Notes: generated by a model not told the origin, from the sequence alone. DNA of 49,861 nt from an uncultured Bacteroidales bacterium (GCA_902771725.1 CACXXT010000035.1:1-49861); one strand, 5' to 3'. Numbered from the stretch's first letter, positions 26,890-34,564 are shown. Program-made: numbers and translations.

Positions 26890-26936
26890 AATCAGCAACT
26901 TCTCTTAGATACGGAAGTTGCTGATTGCTTTTGCAA
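26890..26936 (+). terminator. Rho-independent terminator of tRNA-Met
   Basis: A perfect 13-bp stem, AATCAGCAACTTC (26890-26902) with GAAGTTGCTGATT (26914-26926), an 11-nt loop, then GCTTTTGC. It begins 8 nt after the tRNA. Confidence 0.85.
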
Positions 26937-27036
26937 TTGCCTTCTCATAGAAGAGTATAAACAAGATGGCATCAGGCTAAAGATAGCGTCTCGTGGAGAC
27001 GTTGTTTGGTGTATCTTCAGCAGCATTATGCAGTAG
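26937..27036. other. Noncoding spacer, nothing recognised
   Basis: This is the first part of a stretch of about 630 nt without a gene (26883-27518). I see no coding frame, promoter or RNA here. The rest of the stretch holds the palindrome and the 22-nt array listed separately. Confidence 0.5.
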
Positions 27037-27247
27037 ACCAAACACTTCACGGTTTTTGAGGGTTAATGACTGGAAGTCAGGCATTTATGGTTTTTCAACA
27101 CCTCACGAACACCTCACAAGACCTCACGAACACCTCACGAACACTCCACGAAATCGTGAGGTGTTGGTGAGGTGTTCGTGAGGTGTTGATTTTTGATAGT
27201 GCGCTGATTTGCAGATGGTTAATGCCAAAAAGCGTGAGGTGTTAGGT
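27037..27247. repeat. Nested palindromic element built from CACCTCACGAA repeats
   Basis: An inner perfect 23-nt inverted repeat pairs 27095-27117 (TCAACACCTCACGAACACC...) with 27167-27189. The 49-nt loop contains more copies of CCTCACGAACA and one TCGTGAGGTGTTG. An outer imperfect inverted repeat pairs 27037-27058 (ACCAAACACTTCACGG...) with 27226-27247 (22 nt, about 4 mismatches). The whole 211-nt unit could fold into a long hairpin. No open frame of note lies inside. It looks like a non-coding palindromic or MITE-like element. Confidence 0.75.
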
Positions 27248-27332
27248 GTTCTTGGAATTTTTGTGTTTTTTTTGTTCGGGAAGCTATAGGGTGGTGCGTG
27301 ATGCACTATAGGATGTCGCGCGAGGGAGTATT

Positions 27333-27464
27333 GGATGCAGCAGGCTGGAGAGGCGGATGCAGCAGGCTGGAGGGCGGAATGCAGCAGGCTGGAGGGCGGG
27401 ATGCAGCAGGCTGGAGGGCAGGATGCAGCAGGCTGGATGGGCGGATGCAGCGTGCTTGAGGGGG
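27333..27464. repeat. 22-nt tandem repeat array A (six units)
   Basis: Six consecutive 22-nt units begin at 27333, 27355, 27377, 27399, 27421 and 27443. The consensus is GGATGCAGCAGGCTGGAG followed by GGCG; the last unit reads GGATGCAGCGTGCTTGAG. There are no spacers. The same unit occurs on the opposite strand at 49438-49525. The array lies just beyond the 3' end of the DEAD-box helicase gene. Confidence 0.9.
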
Positions 27465-27518
27465 CGATAAAATCACCGCTTTCGGAAGACGTGCCAGGGG
27501 GAGTGTGGAGCGGGGGAG

Positions 27519-29414
27519 TTATTTCTTGCCAAAGAACTGGCGCCAGTCGTCTTTGCGGTGTCCTTTGTCCTTGCGGCTGCCGGACTTCTCCTGGCCACGG
27601 GTCTTGCGGCCGTTCTTCTTCGGCTCAGCCTGCTGCGCCTTCTCGAAGCGGCGCTGGGCGCGGGACTTCGTGCGACTCCCAACCGAAGTTGCTGAAGAGG
27701 GGGAGGCGGCGGAGGAGGAAGAGGCGGCGGCGGAGGGGGAGGGCTCGGCAAGATCTACGCCTACGCGACGTCCCTTGTGCTGCAGACCTTGCATGGCCTG
27801 AAGGACACGTTTGGCCTCGGACTCGGGTACCTCGAAGAAGGAGAAGCGCGGACGGAGGTCTATGCGGCCGATTTCCACTTTCTCGCCCTGGACGTGTCGG
27901 TTGATGAATCCGATGAGCTCGCGTGCGTAGAAGCCGTCGGCCTTGCCCAGGGTGATGAACAGGCGGCTGTAGCCTGCTTCGGCCTCGTGGTCGCCAGCGC
28001 GGCGGTGTACCTTTCCTTTGTCCTTCCCGTTTTTCTCTTTAGCGCTTTTTTCTTTTTTCTCGGTGGAGACTTCCTCGATTTCCGGGGCGTTGGCGTAGTA
28101 GGCGAGGAAGCGTCCGAACTCGCGGCTGACGAGCCGCTTGAGGAGGTCTTCCTTGTCCAGCCACTCGAGTTTGCGACGTACCTCGGGCAGGAATTCCTCG
28201 ATTTCCTCGTCGTCGACTTCAACGCGTTCGATGTCGTCGATGACCTTCCAGAGCTGCTTGGAGCAGATTTCCTTTGGGGAGGGTAGAGTGCCGCGCTGGA
28301 ATTCCTTCTGGATGAGGCGTTCGACCTCGCGTATGCGTCCGCGCTCCCGGCTGTGGACGATGCAGATGCTGGTGCCGCGCTTGCCGGCACGTCCTGTGCG
28401 TCCGCTGCGATGGGTGTAGACCTCGCTGTCGTCGGGCATTCCGTAGTTGATGACGTGGGTGAGGTCGTCGACGTCAAGTCCGCGTGCAGCGACGTCTGTG
28501 GCCACGAGGAGCTGGATGCGGTGCTGGCGGAAGCGCTGCATGGTGAGGTCGCGCTGCTGCTGGGAGAGGTCGCCGTGGAGGGCGTCTGCGTTGTAGCCGT
28601 CGCGGATTAGGTGGTCGGCAATCTCCTGGGTCTCCAGACGTGTGCGGCAGAAGACGATGGCGTAGATTTTGGGGAAGTAGTCCACAACGCGCTTGAGTGC
28701 GAGGTACTTGTCGCTCGCGCGTACCATGTAATAGATGTGGTTGACGTTCTCGGCTCCTTCGTTGCGACTGCCGACGACGACCTCACGGGCGTCGTGGAGG
28801 TAGTTCTGGGCTATGCGCTCGATTTCGCGGCTCATGGTTGCGGAGAAGAGGAGGGTGCGGTGCTGAGCGGGAACGCCCTCGAGGATGGCATCGATGCTTT
28901 CTGAGAATCCCATGGAGAGCATCTCGTCGGCCTCGTCGAGGATGACAGTGTGGACGTTGTCGAGCACTGCTGCGCCTCGGTTCATGAGGTCGATGAGGCG
29001 GCCCGGGGTGGCCACGATGATGTGGACTCCCTGGCGCAGTGCGCGAATCTGGGGCATGATGTCCGTGCCGCCGTAGACGGGCAGTATGCGCACTTCAGGG
29101 AGGTATTTGGAGAAGGACTCGAGGTCGTCTGCTATCTGAAGGCAGAGTTCGCGGGTGGGGGAAAGGATGATGGCGGCGGTTCCGCTCACCACGGGGTCGG
29201 GAGCGGGGTTTTCGGGGCTGCTGAGTTTCTGGAGCAAGGGTAGCCCGTAGGCTGCGGTTTTGCCGGTGCCGGTCTGTGCGAGGGCCACGAGGTCCTGGGC
29301 GGTTTGGAGCTGATGGGGGATGACGGCTTCCTGCACGGGCATGGGTGTTTCGAAGCCGAGTTCAGTGATGGCGCGAAGCAGGGGCTCGCAGAGGCCGAGG
29401 TCTTGAAAGGTCAT
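27519..29414 (-). CDS. DEAD-box ATP-dependent RNA helicase (DeaD/CsdA type)
   Basis: A 631-residue RNA helicase that remodels structured RNA and ribosome precursors. The core (about residues 1-370) shows all motifs: Q motif (FETPMPVQ), AQTGTGKT, PTREL, TPGR, DEAD, SAT, ATDVAARGLDVDD and HRSGRTGRAGKRG. The C-terminal part holds a DbpA-like RNA-binding domain (RLFITLGKADGFYARELIGFI ... FFEVPESEAKRVLQAMQG), then a Ser/Ala-rich low-complexity linker (SPSAAASSSSAASPSSATS) and a basic tail ending FFGKK. The linker is encoded by pyrimidine-rich sequence related to that in the DUF5107 gene. The start is the ATG at 29412-29414. Confidence 0.94.
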   Translation of the reverse strand: MTFQDLGLCEPLLRAITELGFETPMPVQEAVIPHQLQTAQDLVALAQTGTGKTAAYGLPLLQKLSSPENPAPDPVVSGTAAIILSPTRELCLQIADDLESFSKYLPEVRILPVYGGTDIMPQIRALRQGVHIIVATPGRLIDLMNRGAAVLDNVHTVILDEADEMLSMGFSESIDAILEGVPAQHRTLLFSATMSREIERIAQNYLHDAREVVVGSRNEGAENVNHIYYMVRASDKYLALKRVVDYFPKIYAIVFCRTRLETQEIADHLIRDGYNADALHGDLSQQQRDLTMQRFRQHRIQLLVATDVAARGLDVDDLTHVINYGMPDDSEVYTHRSGRTGRAGKRGTSICIVHSRERGRIREVERLIQKEFQRGTLPSPKEICSKQLWKVIDDIERVEVDDEEIEEFLPEVRRKLEWLDKEDLLKRLVSREFGRFLAYYANAPEIEEVSTEKKEKSAKEKNGKDKGKVHRRAGDHEAEAGYSRLFITLGKADGFYARELIGFINRHVQGEKVEIGRIDLRPRFSFFEVPESEAKRVLQAMQGLQHKGRRVGVDLAEPSPSAAASSSSAASPSSATSVGSRTKSRAQRRFEKAQQAEPKKNGRKTRGQEKSGSRKDKGHRKDDWRQFFGKK

Positions 29415-29550
29415 GAGGGGGAGGGGGATTTAATGAATGGAATGATGGCGGAATTGGATGCCGAGATAAAATCTCGGCGAAAGAGACGGGACGGGGGGGG
29501 AGGAGCGAGGGGGGAGATGGGGGAGGAATTGGGGAAATGGGGAGGAATGA

Positions 29551-29654
29551 GGGATGGATGAAAGGGGGATGGGGGATGGATGAAAGGGGGATGGGGGATG
29601 GATGAAAAGGGGAGAGATGATGATAATGATGGGGGATGGATGAAGGGGGGATGG
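29551..29654. repeat. G-rich 22-nt tandem repeat upstream of the helicase gene
   Basis: Units of GGGATGGATGAAAGGGGG followed by ATGG begin at 29551, 29573, 29595 (diverging after 19 nt) and 29633. They sit in a purine-rich spacer (29415-29660) of G runs, 5' of the helicase gene. On the helicase strand the sequence is C/T-rich. Confidence 0.8.
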
Positions 29655-29660
29655 GGGAGA

Positions 29661-29697
29661 AAAAGAAAGAGAGCCGTGGTGCGGCTCTCTCTTTTTC
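29661..29697 (-). terminator. Terminator of tRNA-Asn (possibly bidirectional)
   Basis: A 9-bp stem, AGAGAGCCG (29668-29676) with CGGCTCTCT (29682-29690), loop of 5. On the minus strand the stem is followed by TTCTTTTTCT, directly downstream of the tRNA; on the plus strand CTTTTTC follows. Confidence 0.8.
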
Positions 29698-29698
29698 G

Positions 29699-29772
29699 CG
29701 CTTCAGGATGGGCTTGAACCAACGACCCCCTGATTAACAGTCAGGTGCTCTAACCAACTGAGCTACTGAAGC
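29699..29772 (-). tRNA. tRNA-Asn (GTT anticodon)
   Basis: On the minus strand: perfect acceptor GCTTCAG/CTGAAGC, D arm GCTC-AGTTGGTTA-GAGC, anticodon arm CCTGA-CTGTTAA-TCAGG, T arm GTTGG-TTCAAGC-CCATC with one mismatch. The anticodon is GTT, discriminator base G, and CCA is not encoded. It has its own promoter at 29861-29890 and terminator. Confidence 0.94.
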
Positions 29773-29860
29773 AGTGTTTTGAGACTCCTTTTTGTGGAGA
29801 AAAGCGGTAAAAGGAAGGTTAAATTCACTTTTTGACGCCTTTTTCTCGGAATTGCGGGGC

Positions 29861-29890
29861 AAAAGTAGTGCTTTTCTCGAAATAAAACAA
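29861..29890 (-). promoter_or_regulatory. Promoter of tRNA-Asn
   Basis: On the minus strand TTG (29888-29890), a 19-nt spacer, then TACTTTTG (29861-29868). Its -33 element directly abuts the -7 box of the divergent kinase gene (29891-29898). Confidence 0.7.
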
Positions 29891-29898
29891 TACTTTTG
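29891..29898 (+). promoter_or_regulatory. -7 box of the PfkB kinase gene
   Basis: TACTTTTG followed by C matches TAnnTTTG. The predicted start near 29905 leaves about 12 nt before ATG 29917 and rules out the in-frame TTG at 29896 as a start. Confidence 0.65.
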
Positions 29899-29916
29899 CA
29901 AAAAAAATTGCGTAAG

Positions 29917-30876
29917 ATGACAAAAATAATAGGAATTGGCAATGCTTTAGTGGACGTTTTGGTCCATTTGGCTGACGAAACGCGCTTAAATGCGCTTCAA
30001 CTTCCCAAGGGCGGCATGTCTCATGTGGACCGTCCTCGATACGAAGAACTGGCAGCTGCCGTGAGCACCCTTTCGCACGAGGTTGCTACAGGCGGAAGTG
30101 CCGCCAACACCATCCACGCGATGTCGCTGCTGGGCGATGAGGTGGGGTATGTAGGCACGGTTGGTGCGGATGAGATGGGTCGTTTCTTTGCCTCGCGTGC
30201 AGAGGAACGCGGAATCGACGTGCGGCTGAGAGTGATTCGCGGGGGCGACACGGGTGTGGCCACCACGTTCATCACGGCGGACGGCGAACGCACTTTTGCC
30301 ACGTATCTGGGTGTGGCTCCTCAGATTGAGTTCCATCCGGAGTCGGACTTCATCGGCAACGATGCCATTCTGCATGTGGAAGGTTACCTGGTGCAGGACC
30401 ATGACTTCATCGAGCAGGTGCTGCGCAGTGCCAAGGAGGCCGGAATGCGGGTGAGCTACGATCTGGCGTCGTGGAACATCGTGCAGGCCGACCGCGAATT
30501 CGTGCAGCACCTGGTGCGCGAGTATGTGGATATCGTCTTCGCCAACGAGGAAGAGGCCGCCGCCTTCAGCGGACAGCATGACCCCGAGACGGCCCTGCAG
30601 CAGCTGGCAGCACTGACAGAGGTGGCTGTCGTAAAGGTGGGCAAACGTGGCGCACTGGGACAGCGGGGGCAGGAACACTCGGTGGTGGCCGGGCTCACGG
30701 TGCACGCCGTGGACACCACAGCCGCCGGCGACTTCTTCGCTGCCGGATTCCTTCACGGACTGATCCACGGATGGACGCTGCAGAGGTGTCTGGACCTGGG
30801 CAACCGCACGGCAGCCGAGGTGGTGCAGGTGGTGGGAACTCAGGTTTCGCGCGAGCGCCTGCGCGCGAACATTTAA
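29917..30876 (+). CDS. PfkB family carbohydrate/nucleoside kinase
   Basis: A 319-residue kinase of the ribokinase/PfkB family, cytoplasmic, phosphorylating a sugar or nucleoside with ATP. N-terminal IIGIGNALVDVLV, the glycine-rich GGSAANTIHAMSLLG (substrate-binding signature 1), and the C-terminal DTTAAGDFFAAGF with the catalytic aspartate in the AAGD segment are visible. The NALVD and GGSAANT pattern is close to adenosine-kinase-like members, but the substrate cannot be set. It is followed by an A/G-rich repeat spacer and an S41 protease gene. Confidence 0.9.
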   Translation: MTKIIGIGNALVDVLVHLADETRLNALQLPKGGMSHVDRPRYEELAAAVSTLSHEVATGGSAANTIHAMSLLGDEVGYVGTVGADEMGRFFASRAEERGIDVRLRVIRGGDTGVATTFITADGERTFATYLGVAPQIEFHPESDFIGNDAILHVEGYLVQDHDFIEQVLRSAKEAGMRVSYDLASWNIVQADREFVQHLVREYVDIVFANEEEAAAFSGQHDPETALQQLAALTEVAVVKVGKRGALGQRGQEHSVVAGLTVHAVDTTAAGDFFAAGFLHGLIHGWTLQRCLDLGNRTAAEVVQVVGTQVSRERLRANI

Positions 30877-30951
30877 TAATAGATATAGAGATAGATAGAG
30901 ATAGAAGCTATAGAAGCTATAGAGGACACAGATAATAATAGAAATAACAGA
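30877..30951. repeat. Degenerate ATAGAGATAGA-type simple repeat upstream of the S41 protease gene
   Basis: The 75-nt spacer is made of GATATAGAGATAGATAGAGATAGAA-like units and two copies of GCTATAGAA. It is nearly free of C and forms the leader of the next gene. Confidence 0.65.
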
Positions 30952-32589
30952 ATGAGAAAAATACTTTTCGGATTATTGCTGGGGAGCTGCCTGATTCTGC
31001 CTGCCGCAGCACAGGAGTCGCATCCGCAGAAGAAGGAACAGACGGGTTTCGACGTCTCGCGCAACCTCGAAGTCTTCGCTGATATCTACCGCCAACTGGA
31101 TATGTTCTACGTAGACACGCTGTCTGCCGACACCGCCATCCAGTGGGCCATCAACGGCATGTTGGCAGAAATAGATCCTTACACCTCCTACTACCCCGAC
31201 GACGACCAGGATGACCTGCGCCGCATGGCTACGGGTCGCTACGCTGGAATCGGAGCTCTGATCCGTGCGTACAAGAAGCTGGACCGCTGTGTCATCGAGG
31301 AACCTTATGAGAACTGTCCGGCCCAGGAAGCGGGAGTTCGGGCGGGCGACATCATCATCACCATCGACGGCAAGGATATCAAGGGGTGGCCAACCGCCAA
31401 GGTCAGCGAGAACCTCCGCGGGGAGCCTGGCACGACTTTCGAACTCGTGGTGCAGCGCCCCGGCGAGGCCCATCGGCGCACGTTCAAGATCACGCGCCGG
31501 CAGATCCAGCTGCCCTGCCTGCCCTGGTACGGAATGGTGGACGAGGCCTCGCACACGGGTTACCTGCTGCTGACGGAGTTCACCGACCGCAGCGCCCGCG
31601 AGGTCCGCCACGCCATTCTCGACATGAAGCAACAAGGTATGCAGCGTCTGGTTCTGGACCTGCGCGACAACGGTGGCGGAGCAATCAGCGAGGCCGTGGA
31701 GATTGTGGGTTTCTTCGTTCCCCGGGGCAGCCTGGTGGTCAGCACGAAGGGCAAGGTCCCAGCCACCTGCCACGACTACATGACGCCCGCAGAACCCATA
31801 GACACGCTGATGCCGGTGGCTGTGCTCGTGAACTCTAACACGGCCTCAGCGGCAGAGATTGTCAGCGGTGCGCTGCAGGATCTGGACCGCGCCGTGATCC
31901 TCGGTCAGCGGACCTACGGCAAAGGCTTGGTGCAGGGCGTGCGCGAGGTCTCGTACCGCGGACAGCTGAAGATCACCACCGCCCGCTACTACATCCCCTC
32001 GGGCCGCTGCATCCAAGCTTATGACTACCGCCATCGCACCGCCGACGGCGCAGCCACGACCTTGCCGGACAGCCTGACGCACGAGTTCCGCACCCGGCTG
32101 GGACGTCCTGTGCGCGACGGAGGCGGCATCCTTCCCGACTCTATTCTGGCAGTGGACTCCGTGCCAACGATGGTTTATGACCTCTACAACTCCGACGCCT
32201 TCTTCGACTACGTGACGCACTACGCCTCGACGCATGCGGCTCCGGAGCCCGGAAGCTTCAGCATCAGCGACGAGGAATATGCCGCCTTCTCCGACAGCAT
32301 CGCCGCCAGCGACTTCACCTACAACGAGCGCACCGCCACCGCGCTGAGCCAGCTGCGCCAGCTTGCCCGCTTCGAGGGACGTCTGGAACAGGCCTCGGCA
32401 GAGTTCGAGGCGCTGGAACAGAAGCTGAAAGAGAACGACCTCGCCACCGACCTCCAGCGCTTCCGCCATCACATCCAGCCCTATCTGGAGACGGAGATCA
32501 TCAGCCGATACTTCTACCAGCAAGGCGCACTGAAGCATCAGATGCTCAACGACAAGGGCGTCCGCAAGGCAGTGGAGAGTCTGAAATGA
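30952..32589 (+). CDS. S41 family C-terminal processing peptidase, exported
   Basis: A 545-residue periplasmic protease of the tail-specific/CtpA group. It has a signal peptide (MRKILFGLLLGSCLILPAAAQ), an N-terminal helical region, a PDZ domain (about residues 80-165; ENCPAQEAGVRAGDIIITIDG), and the S41 catalytic domain with LDLRDNGGG, the serine in NSNTASAAEIVSGAL and the lysine in RTYGKGLVQ, forming the Ser-Lys dyad. The C-terminal extension is rich in charged helices. Such enzymes trim periplasmic or outer-membrane proteins at their C-termini. It shares a run with the redoxin-like lipoprotein downstream. Confidence 0.92.
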   Translation: MRKILFGLLLGSCLILPAAAQESHPQKKEQTGFDVSRNLEVFADIYRQLDMFYVDTLSADTAIQWAINGMLAEIDPYTSYYPDDDQDDLRRMATGRYAGIGALIRAYKKLDRCVIEEPYENCPAQEAGVRAGDIIITIDGKDIKGWPTAKVSENLRGEPGTTFELVVQRPGEAHRRTFKITRRQIQLPCLPWYGMVDEASHTGYLLLTEFTDRSAREVRHAILDMKQQGMQRLVLDLRDNGGGAISEAVEIVGFFVPRGSLVVSTKGKVPATCHDYMTPAEPIDTLMPVAVLVNSNTASAAEIVSGALQDLDRAVILGQRTYGKGLVQGVREVSYRGQLKITTARYYIPSGRCIQAYDYRHRTADGAATTLPDSLTHEFRTRLGRPVRDGGGILPDSILAVDSVPTMVYDLYNSDAFFDYVTHYASTHAAPEPGSFSISDEEYAAFSDSIAASDFTYNERTATALSQLRQLARFEGRLEQASAEFEALEQKLKENDLATDLQRFRHHIQPYLETEIISRYFYQQGALKHQMLNDKGVRKAVESLK

Positions 32590-32683
32590 AAGATGAGATG
32601 TCGGAATATCGACATTTCGATATACCGACATTTCGACATCCCGAAATATCGAAGAATCGAAAAATTGAATAAAAGAATAATAT
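32590..32683. repeat. Degenerate TCGACATT-type repeat between the protease and lipoprotein genes
   Basis: Copies of CGACATTTCG and ATATCGA recur with partial inverted symmetry (TCGATATACCGACATTTCGA). The last 30 nt are an A/T-only leader (AAATTGAATAAAAGAATAAT). No coding frame is convincing. Confidence 0.6.
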
Positions 32684-33895
32684 ATGAGAAAAAGAAGAGC
32701 TCAAACCACCAATCAAGCAATCATGCGCGGCGTCATCGCCATGGCGCTGATTGTGCTACTCGTCTGCTACCTGTTCCTGACGATGGTAGGCTGTTCGCCC
32801 GCCGGCGAGCGCTTCCACGTGAACGGCCATATCACCGAGGCGGAGGATTCCACCCTGCTGCTGGAAGCCATGACCCTCACGGGTGTCAGGGCAGTGGACT
32901 CAGTTCGTCTGACTTCAGCCGGCGATTTTGATTTCGCCATCGTTCCGGACACCAGTTCTGCACCGGAGTTCTACCGCCTGCGAATAGGTTCGCAGGTTAT
33001 CAACTTTGTTGTAGACTCGCTGGAGGATATCCGCGTGGAAGCCCCCTTCGCGAGAATGGCCACCGCCTATGAGATTGAGGGCAACGATGCCTCGCGCACG
33101 ATGAAGACCATCTCGCTGCTGAATATCCAGCTGCAGCAGCAGTTCGCTCAGCTGGACAAGGATGCCACGCTGTCTGCCCTGGAGAAAGTGGACCGCGCCC
33201 GCAGCCTCGTCGACAGCTACAAACAGACCCTCAAGCGCGAGTATATTCTTGCCGACCCGGCTTCGGCAGCAGCCTACTTCGCTCTCTTCCAGACCGTAGG
33301 CGGTCAGATGCTCTTCAATCCGGAGAGCGACAAGAGCGACGTGCAGTACTTCGCCGCGGTGGCCACTCAGTGGGAGATCCTGTACCCCGGTGCCCTGCGC
33401 ACGCAGAACCTGCGCAACATCGCCATCCGCGGACTGCGCAACACGCGCCAGGCTCGGCCCGTGGAGCTGCAGATCGACGGCGAGAAGGTGAAGGAAATCG
33501 GCATTATCGACTTCGGGTTCAAGGACATCCGCGGTCAGGAGCGCCGGCTCAGCGACTTCCCGGAGAATGTCATCCTGCTGGATTTCACCGCCTACAGCCT
33601 GCCCGCCAGCCAGCAGCGCAACATCCAGCTGCGCGAAATATACAGCAAGTACCATCGCCGCGGTCTGGAAATCTATCAGGTGTCTCTGGACACCGACGAG
33701 CACTACTGGAAGACCATGTGCGACCAGCTGCCTTGGGTGTGTGTCCACTGCCCCGAGGGCTTCGGCAACGACATGGTGCGCCTGTATGGTGTGGAAGCCA
33801 TCCCTTCGTACTTCCTTATCGGTCGCGGCAGCAATATGAAGGCCCGCGGAGAGGACATTCCTGATATTGAAAAGGCCATAGAAGCCGAACTTTAG
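32684..33895 (+). CDS. Lipoprotein with DUF4369 and a degenerate thioredoxin (TlpA-like) domain
   Basis: A 403-residue predicted lipoprotein: hydrophobic stretch MALIVLLVCYLFLTMVGC with cysteine near residue 37, then a DUF4369-type beta domain (VNGHITEAEDSTLLLEAM), a helical middle, and a C-terminal redoxin fold (VILLDFTAYSLPASQQRNIQLREIYSKYHRRGLEIYQVSLD, then a segment ending AIPSYFLI with cis-proline). In TlpA-like proteins a CxxC follows the DF.A strand; here that place reads YSLPASQQ, with no cysteine, so thiol-disulfide catalysis is not expected. It may be a binding or scaffolding variant. ATG 32684 follows the A-rich leader; an internal ATG at residue 14 also precedes the hydrophobic segment. 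Confidence 0.82.
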   Translation: MRKRRAQTTNQAIMRGVIAMALIVLLVCYLFLTMVGCSPAGERFHVNGHITEAEDSTLLLEAMTLTGVRAVDSVRLTSAGDFDFAIVPDTSSAPEFYRLRIGSQVINFVVDSLEDIRVEAPFARMATAYEIEGNDASRTMKTISLLNIQLQQQFAQLDKDATLSALEKVDRARSLVDSYKQTLKREYILADPASAAAYFALFQTVGGQMLFNPESDKSDVQYFAAVATQWEILYPGALRTQNLRNIAIRGLRNTRQARPVELQIDGEKVKEIGIIDFGFKDIRGQERRLSDFPENVILLDFTAYSLPASQQRNIQLREIYSKYHRRGLEIYQVSLDTDEHYWKTMCDQLPWVCVHCPEGFGNDMVRLYGVEAIPSYFLIGRGSNMKARGEDIPDIEKAIEAEL

Positions 33896-33913
33896 CACTT
33901 TTTTCCAAAAAAA

Positions 33914-33946
33914 TTTGGTCAGTCCGAAAATAAGTTTTACCTTTGC
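33914..33946 (+). promoter_or_regulatory. Promoter of greA
   Basis: TTTG (33914-33917), 21-nt spacer, TACCTTTG (33939-33946) followed by C. The predicted start near 33953 gives a leader of roughly 108 nt that contains the hairpin at 33973-34013. Confidence 0.72.
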
Positions 33947-33972
33947 ACTCGCTAAGGCAATCATACTTCAAT

Positions 33973-34013
33973 GCAAGAAGGGTTCCGCGAAGCTGCGGAG
34001 TCCTTTTGCTTTT
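33973..34013 (+). terminator. Terminator-like hairpin in the greA leader (candidate attenuator)
   Basis: GCAAGAAGGGTTCCGC (33973-33988) pairs with GCGGAGTCCTTTTGC (33995-34009): 15 pairs, two of them G-U, with one bulged G at 33977 and a 6-nt loop. TTTT follows at 34010-34013. It lies about 20 nt after the predicted transcript start and 48 nt before the greA ATG, a position suited to premature termination. Confidence 0.7.
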
Positions 34014-34060
34014 GTCTGATGCCGAACTTTGAAACTGAAAACATTAAAAATAACTCAATA

Positions 34061-34531
34061 ATGGCTTACATGACCCAGAAGGGCTACGACAAGCTCGTGG
34101 CCGAGCTCCAGCAGCTGGAAGCTGTGGAGCGCCCGAAGGCTTCTGCAGCCATCGCCGAAGCCCGTGACAAGGGCGACCTGAGCGAAAACGCAGAATACGA
34201 CGCAGCCAAAGAAGCACAAAGTCTGCTCGAAATGAAGATTACGCAGCTGAAGGCCACCATTGCCGATGCCAAAATCATCGACACCAGCAAACTCAACGCC
34301 GACACGGTGCAAATCCTCTGCCGCGTGGAACTGAAGAACGTGAAGAACGGTGCCAAGATGGCCTACACCATCGTCAGCGAGACCGAAGCCAACCTGCGCG
34401 AAGGCAAAATCAGCGTGAAGACGCCCATTGCCCAGGGCCTGCTCGGCAAGAAGGTTGGTGAAGTGGCTGAAATCAAGGTGCCCCAGGGAATCATCAACCT
34501 CGAGATTCTCGGAATCAGCTACGAAGAGTGA
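34061..34531 (+). CDS. greA: Transcription elongation factor GreA
   Basis: A 156-residue Gre factor, which enters the secondary channel of RNA polymerase and stimulates cleavage of backtracked RNA. The N-terminal coiled coil includes RDKGDLSENAEYDAAKEAQ, with the acidic tip residues D and E that position magnesium, and the C-terminal FKBP-like domain contains the usual SVKTPIAQGLLGKKVGE. The length is normal for GreA. ATG 34061 (MAYMTQKGYDKL) is chosen over a frame open from 33971, because the extension runs through the leader hairpin and is unlike the family. The HIT gene begins 33 nt downstream. Confidence 0.97.
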   Translation: MAYMTQKGYDKLVAELQQLEAVERPKASAAIAEARDKGDLSENAEYDAAKEAQSLLEMKITQLKATIADAKIIDTSKLNADTVQILCRVELKNVKNGAKMAYTIVSETEANLREGKISVKTPIAQGLLGKKVGEVAEIKVPQGIINLEILGISYEE

Positions 34532-34564
34532 CAATGATTTAAATCCTCAAATCCGTAAATCATC

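Noticed and set aside
27333..27464. The regular 22-nt repeats as a CRISPR array
   Set aside because: Units are directly adjacent with no unique spacers, and no cas gene is in the window.
27335..27904. Plus-strand frame starting in the 22-nt array and running into the helicase 3' end
   Set aside because: Its N-terminus is only translated repeat and the rest is antisense to the helicase.
33971..34060. Thirty-residue N-terminal extension of GreA
   Set aside because: The extension is the translated leader hairpin; GreA proteins begin at the ATG at 34061.
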